Assembly (NCBI GenBank): GCA_009731425.1
Contig: AP018794.1
Location: 2,735,960-2,799,959, forward strand
Length of the DNA stretch: 64,000 bases
Direction: 5' to 3'
DNA from: Lachnospiraceae bacterium KM106-2
Lineage (GTDB): Bacteria > Bacillota > Clostridia > Lachnospirales > Lachnospiraceae
Positions 20,828-29,039 of the stretch are shown here, in pieces (position 1 is the stretch's first letter; each line of letters starts with the position of its first letter). A model generated the notes under the pieces. That model was not told the origin of the DNA and did no database searches. It saw only the letters and a program-made list of their open reading frames with translations. The position numbers were made by a program, and so were the translations under genes.

Positions 20828-22528
20828 CTATTCAATCGTAGCTAAATAATTAAATACACCGATTAAATTATAGCGACCATATCCCCAATTTTCATTTGGA
20901 TACATTAGTTCTATGTCCCTAATTGCACCACGAATCAAATAACTTCTAATATCATTGGAATCTACAAGAATATCATTTTTTTCAGCTACTGCCCATTGGA
21001 AAAATTGTGCTATTCCACCTGCTGCAATAGCTGCCGAGAAACTAGTTCCAGATCTAATTCCTACAATTGAAGGAACATTAACACCTGGCACTGCAACGTC
21101 CGGCTTAATCTCCCCTCTTAGACCATATCCGCGCCCTGATTCTGGGCTTACACTCCTTGTTATACTGTCATAGGATACAACTGTTATGGCGGAAGAAACA
21201 TATGATGGTGCTGTCAAAGTAGATAATGGATCCGGTTTAAGAAATTCCACCTTTCCCGATAAAAGTTCAGAGTTTGGTAAATATAAATTAAATGTTCCAC
21301 CAATACTCCCACCCAGACCCGTCACATTAATTTGCCAGACCCCGGCGGGTGGATTCGTAATACGAAGCTCAATTAATAGTTTTCCTGTACTTTGTTCTAT
21401 CGTTAAGGTATCAAAGGTTACCACACTATCCCTAAATACAAACCTAAATGTTTGCCTTTGAGTTGCTCTTAAAGACGCTGGTGGCGACAGTTCTCCTAAA
21501 GGAGATCTTACACTCATCGTAAAGAGTGCTGGAGGATCTCCCCAAAATTCAATCATAAAACCATTTACATTCTCATCAACATTTACCTCGATAACTTCCC
21601 TAGTTTTACTTGAAGTTAGTTCTCCTCTATAATGGTGTGCTGCAAGACCTTCATTTCCACCAGCAACAACGATCGCACGACTTTTTCTCTCTCCTATCAG
21701 ACCTAAATATAAACTTAATATAGAATCTCCTGTATGACCGCCCAAATTACTACCAAGTGTAATACAAATAACTAATGGTCTTGATAATGCAGTTGCAAAT
21801 GAATCTAGATATGCAAGAGCGGTAAGAATATCTGTTTCTTGATAACATTCAACATCGTCGTTAACTAGATAATATTCTTTTAAATATTGCTTTGCCTGCT
21901 TTAATTTTACCACTGCAATCTGTGTATCAGGAGCTGCGCCAAAAAAAGTCTCACCTTCATTTAGTCTACTTCCACATATCACACTCGCTACTGCCGTTCC
22001 ATGACCGCTCTCATCCCTAGAAGGAACAATACTATATGGATTCTCACTTTGCAATGCTTCATTAATTTGTTCTGTTTTATATTCTGTACCATATAGCATT
22101 CCCTCTGGTGGAACGCCTTCTCTACTTGTCTGGTCCCATAACCCAAGAATACGTGTTGTACCGTCTTGATTTCGAAATACAGGATTGGTATAGTCAATTC
22201 CGGCATCTATAATTCCAACAACAACACCTCTCCCCGTAAGATTTAACGGCGCATTCTGAGCTACTATGATCCCTGCCTCGTTTAAATTAAATGTATTAAA
22301 CTCTATATTATTCTGTAACGGTACAAAAACTTTAGGTACATTCACATATCCATATGTTGATACATTATAAATTGGAATATCTTCTCTGCTTGCAGAAAAG
22401 AAACCAAATTGATCAATTGGCTGATAGCAGTAATCATCCGTAAATTGACCTAAAATATCTTCTGTCGGCTCAAACTCTGTAATAATATCGATATAATCAT
22501 TGGAATAGATCCTTTCTTCACAAGTCAT
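20828..22528 (-). CDS. S8 subtilase, Csp-like, paralogue 1 (intact)
   Basis: A serine protease of about 566 residues with the complete triad: Asp in VVVGIIDAGIDYTNP, His in DESGHGTAVASVICG, Ser in IRSGTSFSAAIAAGG, and the oxyanion Asn region VVAGGNEGLAAHHY. A ~150-residue jelly-roll-type insert lies between His and Ser, as in clostridial CspA/B/C germination proteases. There is no signal peptide, and the N-terminus lacks a recognisable propeptide. GAGGG precedes the ATG at 22528. Related genes follow at 24639 and 26492. A role in germination or spore protein processing is plausible by family but unproven. Confidence 0.88.
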   Translation of the reverse strand: MTCEERIYSNDYIDIITEFEPTEDILGQFTDDYCYQPIDQFGFFSASREDIPIYNVSTYGYVNVPKVFVPLQNNIEFNTFNLNEAGIIVAQNAPLNLTGRGVVVGIIDAGIDYTNPVFRNQDGTTRILGLWDQTSREGVPPEGMLYGTEYKTEQINEALQSENPYSIVPSRDESGHGTAVASVICGSRLNEGETFFGAAPDTQIAVVKLKQAKQYLKEYYLVNDDVECYQETDILTALAYLDSFATALSRPLVICITLGSNLGGHTGDSILSLYLGLIGERKSRAIVVAGGNEGLAAHHYRGELTSSKTREVIEVNVDENVNGFMIEFWGDPPALFTMSVRSPLGELSPPASLRATQRQTFRFVFRDSVVTFDTLTIEQSTGKLLIELRITNPPAGVWQINVTGLGGSIGGTFNLYLPNSELLSGKVEFLKPDPLSTLTAPSYVSSAITVVSYDSITRSVSPESGRGYGLRGEIKPDVAVPGVNVPSIVGIRSGTSFSAAIAAGGIAQFFQWAVAEKNDILVDSNDIRSYLIRGAIRDIELMYPNENWGYGRYNLIGVFNYLATIE

Positions 22529-22601
22529 ATAAGCCCTCACTAATTAGATACTATATTACTATATGAGAAATTTTCTTACTCGTTAATCAGCTCTAAGCTT
22601 G

Positions 22602-22694
22602 TTACTTAATTAAAGCACTCTCTAAATCAGATAACATGGTATCAAGTGCTGTAGTACCACCTTCAGCGGTATACCAAACTGCAGGATTTTCTAA
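22602..22694 (-). pseudogene. C-terminal gene fragment
   Basis: An isolated reading stretch (LENPAVWYTAEGGTTALDTM ... SALIK, then stop) with no start. It looks like the last 30 residues of a protein, possibly a binding-protein-type lipoprotein. It is cut off abruptly at 22694, where a fragment on the opposite strand begins. Confidence 0.5.
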
Positions 22695-22702
22695 ACAAAC
22701 GA

Positions 22703-22885
22703 TTTGATTATGAAGGTGGTCCTGATATGGATACCATGATCCAAGGATTATATGACAATAAATCATTAAAAGGTATTACTGCGATCAAATAAAAAAGAGT
22801 TTATGCTTTAGATTTTAATGAAATCTACGGCGGCAGCGGTGATATTTATGATGCAATGGCAGAATTAGCTGAAACATTATACTAA
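22703..22885 (+). pseudogene. Remnant of an Fe3+/corrinoid ABC substrate-binding protein
   Basis: One frame reads FDYEGGPDMDTMIQGLYDNK...GITAIK, then an in-frame TAA at 22790-22792, then KRVYALDFNEIYGGSGDIYD... to a normal stop at 22883-22885. The part after VYALD resembles the C-terminus of siderophore or cobalamin binding proteins (PF01497-like). No start, no upstream domain and one internal stop: a truncated pseudogene. Confidence 0.55.
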
Positions 22886-22899
22886 ACTAATATGAAATA

Positions 22900-22954
22900 T
22901 AAAAAGAATAAGAGGATGCGATCTGTAGCCAGTCGCATCCTCTTATTCTTTTTT
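22900..22954. terminator. Strong bidirectional terminator
   Basis: Eighteen-base perfect arms 22904-22921 and 22933-22950 (core AAGAATAAGAGGATGCGA) with T's on the plus strand and A's mirrored on the other. It overlaps the stop of the peptidase E gene. Confidence 0.9.
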
Positions 22955-23693
22955 ATAATTCTAACCATTTGTCTTTTTCACAAATCTTTTCTATTTGTCC
23001 ATTATCAAACAAATAAGTCTCTCCATATAAGGTTTCCTTTTGATTCTCTATTAAAATATAAGAACCATCAATCAATGAATAAAATGGACGAACTTTACTA
23101 TCTGGAATTAAGATATCCTCGATCACTCGTTTCCCACCAACCACACAATCATCCATCTCTTGAAAATGTGGAAAAACATTGATCTTTGTAACTCCTAAAC
23201 CTTCAAAATAACTACTATAGTCTGTACTCAGAATCTCCTCCTCACTGGCAGGAGGTGCATATACCATCTCTGCACAATTCATCGTTCCAGCACTGATTCC
23301 AATAATAATCCCCTCGAAATTTTCTAACAAATCTGCAAGACCAATCTGACGGAAAAAAATATTTTCAGTCGGAACATGACCCCCTGATAAGATTAAAACA
23401 TCGTACTCATAAATCGTCTCACCTAAAGCTTCCGCATTTCTATCATCACACAAGTCAAGACTCTCAAATGCCACCCCTGATAGCTCAAAAGCCTTCTCAT
23501 ATAACATTTGAAACCTCTCATTCATCATGTGATCACTAGGGCTCGAACTAAGTATCAACCCCTTTTTTACACCCTTCCAATCAGTTTTTAATTTATCTAC
23601 AAATCCATTGGAATTGTCTAACTTACAAGGCTTCCATAGCTTCTCCTCATAATTGATTCCACCAATATTACTCGTTAAATAGAACTTTTTCAT
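22953..23693 (-). CDS. Peptidase E-like protein (S51 family, class I GAT-like)
   Basis: 246 residues. The nucleophile elbow GISAGTMN carries the catalytic Ser. LILSGGHVPTENIFF lies before it and NVFPHFQE (His) after, the order of aspartyl dipeptidase PepE and relatives. Length is close to PepE (229). It is expected to be cytoplasmic and to act on Asp-X dipeptides, although many homologues have unknown substrates. It is monocistronic between the S8 genes, ending at a strong terminator. Confidence 0.85.
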   Translation of the reverse strand: MKKFYLTSNIGGINYEEKLWKPCKLDNSNGFVDKLKTDWKGVKKGLILSSSPSDHMMNERFQMLYEKAFELSGVAFESLDLCDDRNAEALGETIYEYDVLILSGGHVPTENIFFRQIGLADLLENFEGIIIGISAGTMNCAEMVYAPPASEEEILSTDYSSYFEGLGVTKINVFPHFQEMDDCVVGGKRVIEDILIPDSKVRPFYSLIDGSYILIENQKETLYGETYLFDNGQIEKICEKDKWLEL

Positions 23694-23829
23694 ATCATAT
23701 CCTCCGGTTTATTCTCTAGATGATCCACATCAAAAATCAGATGGTTACCGGCATTATACACAGGAAATATAAACTGGTCAAGAAAATAAAAACCAGACAT
23801 TCTATTCATATGGAATCCCAGATCAATAC

Positions 23830-24063
23830 CTACGATTCAGTACCATCCCTCTTTAAAAACAAATAGTACAGAACTAAAGCGACAATAGCACATGTCAAAG
23901 CACCACCACACCTAGCAACCCAAATATTAATATTCATATTCTCCAGAATATTTTTATCCATAAACGTTCCAATCCCAACCGAAACTACAATCAAAATTAT
24001 CCACTTAATAATCAAGCTCATTGAATCTCTGCTCTTCATCACTGCTTCACCCCAATCATTCAT
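23830..24063 (-). CDS. Small two-span membrane protein
   Basis: 77 residues starting MNDWGEAVMKSRDS, with two hydrophobic segments (LIIKWIILIVVSVGIGTF and ARCGGALTCAIVALVLYYLF) and a charged end KRDGTES. GAGGAATA precedes this ATG. An upstream in-frame start at 24168 would add residues derived from the neighbouring repeat (MLDWGVYWWFVVVLG) and is rejected. Function unknown; it abuts repeat copy A. Confidence 0.55.
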   Translation of the reverse strand: MNDWGEAVMKSRDSMSLIIKWIILIVVSVGIGTFMDKNILENMNINIWVARCGGALTCAIVALVLYYLFLKRDGTES

Positions 24064-24160
24064 TATTCCTCTAATTATCTGCATTATAATATACCCCAAA
24101 CAACATTTCCATATAATTGCATCGCCAAGAACCACAACAAACCACCAATAAACTCCCCAA

Positions 24161-24630
24161 TCCAGCAACCGACGAGCACAGCGAGGCAGTTATGTATCCG
24201 TCTGACATCACCCTCATAATTCCCCTTCAACCAATAAACACAAGCCACAAAAACGGTCGTAGCTGTTCCCTATCAGCTACGACGGGATTTTAGAGCAAAG
24301 CGAAGAAATCCCCCAACTATACCTACCCTATCCAAAAGATTACATCTCCCCTCCACACCCTGCCCGTTCACACCTGTCGCCAATACCGTAAATCGCCGAC
24401 CTAAGTGGATTTTATTTTCTTTGCATGCGACCTTTACCACAGAGATTTTTGCAGGGGATTCTACTTTCTAACGAGTGAAAAGACGAAGTATTTTCACTCG
24501 TTAAAAAGTAGAATCCATAAGGCAGGCAAAGCCTGTCCCTGCAAAAATCCGAGGACAACCAGGCGCATGCAAAGAAAATAAAATCCACAAAGGGGAGGCC
24601 TGCACCACAACCTCCAAGGGCCGCCCCTCC
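24161..24630. repeat. Composite repeat, copy A
   Basis: This copy contains one partial ~100-bp unit (to about 24250), the hairpin GTCGTAGCTG/CAGCTACGAC, a conserved ~110-bp linker, and the long inverted repeat. The outer arms of the inverted repeat, 24405-24429 and 24564-24588, match perfectly over 25 bases. Inside are helices GATTTTTGCAGGG/CCCTGCAAAAATC, GATTCTACTTT/AAAGTAGAATC, AACGAGTGAAAA/TTTTCACTCGTT and GGCAGGC/GCCTGTC. It ends directly at the broken subtilase gene with no terminator. No real ORF is present: apparent frames here are repeat sequence. Confidence 0.9.
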
Positions 24631-24638
24631 ATTGATCG

Positions 24639-26337
24639 TCACTGTAACGTAGCCAAATACTGAAACACACTATTAATATTAAAAATCCCATATCCCCAAA
24701 CATGATTTGGATAAATAATCTCCTTCTCGCGAATAGCACCACAAATCAAATAATTCTTAATATCGGCTGAATCAATCAAAATATCATTCTTTCAATGACC
24801 GTCCACTGAAGCAGCTGAGCTATCCCAGCAGCTAAAGCAGCAGCATAACTCGAACCCGATCGCCGCCCCAATATAGTTGGAATATTTACACCCGGTACTG
24901 CCAGATCTGGCTTTACTGCCCCACTTAGACTATAGCCACGCCCTGATGCCGGGCTGACACTCTTCGTAGAAGAATCATAAGCAACAACTGTGATGGACTG
25001 AGCAGAAAAAGAAGGATTTACTAAAGTCGATCTTGGTTCAGGACGCAAAAATACCACTTCTCCGGTCATCATTTCAGTCATAGGCAGATAGATATCAAAT
25101 TCCCCTCCAACTAAACCGGTAAGATTAGATACGACAATCTGCCAAACTCCTGGAGATGGATTCTTAATACTAACCGCTATTAAAAGTCGTCCTGTATTCT
25201 GTTCAATTGTTAATGCATCAAACGTTATAATACTTCGATCTAATATAAACTGAAAAGACTGACTCTGTTTTGTTTTTAGTGAAGCTGCTGGTGTTAACTC
25301 TCCCTCAGGAGATCGCACCTTAACCCCAAATAAAAAAGGGGTCTGCCCCCAAAACTTAGCAAAAAATCCGCTAACCCCGCTACCAACATTGATCTCCACT
25401 ACTTCCGTTGGTTCTTGCGGTGATAGTTTTCCAGCATAATGATGTCCTGCGATTCCCTCATTTCCACCCGCCGTTACAATCGTTCGACTCTTCTTCTCCG
25501 CAACTCTAGAAAGAAATTCTGCAAGTTTTGAGTCTCCAGAATGTTCGGCTTGATTACTGCCAAGTGCCATGCAGATCACTAGTGGTCGTCTTAAACTAAC
25601 CGCATAAGCATTTAAGTATCTTACTGCCGCAAGAATATCCGTCTCTTGATAGCATTCTATCTTTTCATCGATTAAATAGTATTCTTTTAGATACTGCTTT
25701 GCTTCCTTTAGCTTTACAACTAAGATATACTCATCTGGTGCCGCCCCTAAATAAGTGAAATTTTCCTCAATATTACTGCCACATACAACACTTGCCATAA
25801 AGGTTCCATGACCATTTTCATCTCTTGATGGCACAACAGAATATGGATCATCACTTTTTAATGCTTGATTGATCTGTTCTCGCTTATACTCTGTACCATA
25901 AAGAATTCCCTCTGGTTTGGTTCCACTCCCTATGATCTGATCCCATAATCCTAAAATACGTGTTGTTCCATCTGCGTTACGAAATACCTCTTTTGTATAA
26001 TCAATTCCTGTATCAATAAATCCTACCATAACACCTCTGCCTGTAAGGCTAATCGGCGGATTCTGTACGGCATATATTCCTGCTTGATTTAAACTAAAGG
26101 TATCAAAATCAATATCCTCTTGTAGTGTAGTATATATTTTGGGAATGTAAGAATAGGCATATTCCTCTACCCTATAATTTTGCACATCTTTTCTACTTAC
26201 GGAAATAAATCCTAAACATTCTGAAATACTCTGATAATAATAATCTTGTGTAAATATCTTTACGATATCCTCTGTTACTTCAACTCTACGATTGCATCTA
26301 AATACTCATTGGAATATATTTTTTCCTCATAGGTCAT
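24639..26337 (-). pseudogene. S8 subtilase, Csp-like, paralogue 2 (two frameshifts)
   Basis: Clear homologue of the subtilase at 20828. It starts at 26337 (MTYEEKIYSNEYLDAIVE) after GAGGTTCTT, but the frame stops at once. One T is missing near 26281, after which EVTEDIVKIFTQDYYYQ continues in another frame. The protease body is intact (IDTGID, ENGHGTFMASVVCG, GRRSGSSYAAALAAG). A second loss of one A near 24791 ends the frame at ERMIF; the shifted frame continues NDILIDSADIKNYLICGAIR to YLATLQ and a stop at 24639, matching the paralogue's end. Both indels are in short A or T runs, so sequencing error is possible; otherwise this is a recent pseudogene. Confidence 0.85.
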
Positions 26338-26369
26338 AAGAACCTCTTTTTATTGATCTTAGTTTATTC

Positions 26370-26445
26370 TACGCAATACTAGCATTGAAGTTGCGTATAG
26401 GTATCATAATCTTTTTATCGCTCCATACAAAGGAACCGTTCCTTT
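26370..26445. promoter_or_regulatory. Inverted repeats in the divergent S8 promoter region
   Basis: TACGCAA (26370-26376) pairs with TTGCGTA (26391-26397), and AAAGGAA-CCG-TTCCTTT (26429-26445) is a perfect short palindrome. Both lie between the divergent subtilases, where regulator sites would be expected. No binding protein is identified. Confidence 0.3.
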
Positions 26446-26491
26446 ATAATCACATAAAATAACAGTAAATAAACTGGCTCTGGAGGCTGTT

Positions 26492-28228
26492 TTGAATAGT
26501 GCCAAACTGGATAATCAATTAAATCTTGCACTACAAGTTTCTAATACCGATCGAGAAAAAACAAATTCTTTAGATGTTGGATACGATTACACTACCAATG
26601 AGTGGGAACTGATCATTCGTCACTCTGGTAACATCGATCAGATAATCTCTGATCTCAATGTAAAGATCACGAAACTATTAAATAATTATGCCATTGTAAC
26701 TTTGAAGGAAGATGCCATTGATCAATTATCAGAATATCCCGAGATCGAATTTATTGAAAAACCCTATTCTCTAACCTTTGCTACTACAACATCGAAAATC
26801 GCATCTTGCATTCAAGAAGTTCAGCAAGGCGATAGCCGATTAGATGGTACCGGCGTTCTAATCGCGATTATCGATTCTGGAATAGACTATAGTCACCCTG
26901 ATTTTATAAATGCGGATAATACAAGTCGTATCCTTTCTCTATGGGATCAGACTATTCCAGGCAATCCTCCTGACGGATACTCTATAGGCACCTTGTATTC
27001 AAACGCTGACATAAATGCTGCTATCAAAGTAACCAATCCCATTAGACGGATAGAAAACTTTCCAAGCATTGACACCTCCGGGCATGGAACGCATGTTGCT
27101 GGAATTGCAGCTGGAAATGGACGTGCCAGCAATGGCCGAAATAAAGGAGTTGCACCAAATAGCGAACTACTTGTTGTAAAGTTAGGATTTCCTAAAGCAA
27201 ATTCCTTTCCAAGCACAGTTGAACTCATACAGGCAATAAATTTTTGTATTAATACAGCAACAACTGAAAAAAAGCCCTTAGTGATCAGTCTAAGTTTTGG
27301 AAATAATTACGGATCACATGATGGCCTATCTCTACTTGAACAATACATAAATGATATTAGCGCCATCTGGAAAACTTCGATTGTAATAGGTACCGGAAAC
27401 GAAGGCGCAAGCGCAAGACATACGAATGGTATTGTCAAGACCGATCAAAGTGCCCTGATAGAGATTGCCGTTCCCTCAACTGAATTATCCTTCAGTCTGC
27501 AGATATGGAAAAACTACTATGACAATATATCCATTGAGATCATTTCTCCTAGTGGACAGCGCAGCGGACTAATTAAAGAACTCCTAGGAAAACAAGAATT
27601 TGTCCTTGATAAAGTAAAAATACTATTATATTACGCCAAACCCAAACCCATCAACATAGCACAGGAAATCTACCTCGAATTTATCCCACAAGATACCTAC
27701 CTTACCGTCGGTTTATGGAATATCCGATTAGCAGGTAATAAAGTAGTTACCGGCGAATATGATTTATGGCTTCCCTCCGGGGCCAAACTAATCTCCAATA
27801 CAAAATTCACAAAACCAACACCAGATATCACACTAACAACCCCAAGCACAGCATATCGAGCAATCTCCGTAGGAGCCTATAACGCTATCACAAATAGTTA
27901 TGCCAGCTTCTCCGGTCGTGGCTATACAAGAATGACCCAGTATATAAAACCCGAACTATGCGCTCCCGGAGTAAACATCCTATCAACCGCGGTAAACGGC
28001 GGCTACACCCAGCGCACCGGCACCTCCATGGCAACCCCCTTCGTAAGCGGAGCCGCCGCCCTACTAATGCAATGGGGTATCGTTGAAAATAACGATCCCT
28101 ATCTTTACGGAGAAAAATTAAAAGCCTACCTGATCAAAGGTGCCCGCCCACTCCCCGGATATCGTAACTATCCAAACAATTCCGTCGGCTGGGGAGCCCT
28201 ATGTGTTAGCAACTCTCTACCCCTTTAA
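26492..28228 (+). CDS. S8 subtilase, Csp-like, paralogue 3 with propeptide-like N-terminus
   Basis: 578 residues. The start is a TTG at 26492, chosen because GGAGG sits 5 bases before it. Residues ~1-100 resemble a Csp/subtilase propeptide (WELIIRHSGNIDQIISDLN ... AIVTLKEDAIDQLSEYPEIEFIEKP). The catalytic domain has Asp in AIIDSGIDYSHPDF, His in TSGHGTHVAGIAAG, Asn in GTGNEGASARH and Ser in RTGTSMATPFVSGAA, with the Csp-type insert between. No signal peptide. It is more distant from paralogues 1 and 2 than they are from each other. The last ~250 bases are visibly richer in G+C than the rest of the gene. Confidence 0.9.
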   Translation: MNSAKLDNQLNLALQVSNTDREKTNSLDVGYDYTTNEWELIIRHSGNIDQIISDLNVKITKLLNNYAIVTLKEDAIDQLSEYPEIEFIEKPYSLTFATTTSKIASCIQEVQQGDSRLDGTGVLIAIIDSGIDYSHPDFINADNTSRILSLWDQTIPGNPPDGYSIGTLYSNADINAAIKVTNPIRRIENFPSIDTSGHGTHVAGIAAGNGRASNGRNKGVAPNSELLVVKLGFPKANSFPSTVELIQAINFCINTATTEKKPLVISLSFGNNYGSHDGLSLLEQYINDISAIWKTSIVIGTGNEGASARHTNGIVKTDQSALIEIAVPSTELSFSLQIWKNYYDNISIEIISPSGQRSGLIKELLGKQEFVLDKVKILLYYAKPKPINIAQEIYLEFIPQDTYLTVGLWNIRLAGNKVVTGEYDLWLPSGAKLISNTKFTKPTPDITLTTPSTAYRAISVGAYNAITNSYASFSGRGYTRMTQYIKPELCAPGVNILSTAVNGGYTQRTGTSMATPFVSGAAALLMQWGIVENNDPYLYGEKLKAYLIKGARPLPGYRNYPNNSVGWGALCVSNSLPL

Positions 28229-28291
28229 CAAAAGTCCCCACTGAAACCTAATATCTTCCCCTCATTACGGATACAAACAAACTCCCCCTCA

Positions 28292-28590
28292 CAGGCGCTG
28301 GCGCGCGTCAGCAAGGCAGTTATGTATTCGTCCGACATCACCCTCATATTTCCACTCCAACAACCAAACACAACCCACAAACAAACTTCCACCCCAGTGA
28401 CTGACGCGCGCAGCAAGGCAGTTATGCGTCCGTCCGCATCACCCTCATTTGTCTCTCCAAATCCCCAAACACAACCCACAAACAAATTTCCACCCAGCGA
28501 CTGACGCGCGCAGCAAGGCAGTTATGCGTCCGTCCGACATCACCCTCATAATTCCCCTTCAACCAATAAACACAAGCCACAAAAGCGGTC
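28292..28590. repeat. Tandem ~100-bp repeat array, copy B
   Basis: Three units with the shared string GCAAGGCAGTTATG, at 28311, 28413 and 28513 (spacings 102 and 100 bases). Each continues through CGTCCG(A)CATCACCCTCAT and an A/C-rich half with ACACAACCCACAAA. The last unit runs into the composite hairpin block. Apparent small ORFs across it are repeat frames, not genes. Confidence 0.85.
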
Positions 28591-28960
28591 GTAGCTGTTC
28601 CCTATCAGCTACGACGGGATTTTAGAGCAGGGCGAAGAAATCCCCCAACTATCTCCCCTAGCCAAGAGATTACGTCTCCCCTCCACACCCTGCCCGTTCA
28701 CACCTGTCGCCAATACCGTAAATCGCCGACCTAAGTGGATTTTATTTTCTTTGCATGCGACCTTTACCACAGAGATTTTTGCAGGGGATTCTGCTTTCTA
28801 ACGAGTGAAAAGACGAAGTATTTTCACTCGTTAAAAAGTAGAATCCATAAGACAGGCAAAGCCTGTCCCTGCAAAAATCCGAGGACAACCAGGCGCATGC
28901 AAAGACAATAAAATCCACCAAAGGGAGGCCTACACCACAACCTCCAAGGGCCACCCCCCC
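28591..28960. repeat. Composite repeat hairpin block, copy B
   Basis: Nearly identical to copy A. It has the hairpin GTCGTAGCTG/CAGCTACGAC, the linker ending CGCCGACCTAA, and a 184-base inverted repeat with outer arms 28735-28759 and 28894-28918 (one mismatch) and the same inner helices. The small hairpin is perfect here (GACAGGC/GCCTGTC). Confidence 0.88.
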
Positions 28961-28999
28961 AAAAAAAGCAAAAAAAGACGCCACCTAACGGTGACGCCT
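28961..28999 (-). terminator. Terminator of the GLUG-protein gene
   Basis: On the minus strand GGCGTCACC-GTTA-GGTGGCGTC pairs fully if G-U is allowed, followed by TTTTTTGCTTTTTTT. On the plus strand the same bases would mismatch, so it works in one direction. A near-identical copy lies after malQ. Confidence 0.75.
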
Positions 29000-29039
29000 C
29001 AAAGAATAAAGAAAGAAAAAAGAAAGAGAAAGAAACAAA

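Noticed and set aside
24412..24742. Small ORFs over repeat copy A and the end of subtilase 2
   Set aside because: One is the long inverted repeat; the other is an out-of-frame reading of the broken subtilase's 3' end.
28225..28504. Small ORFs on both strands after subtilase 3
   Set aside because: They lie in tandem array B; the periodicity is at the DNA level and not codon-based.
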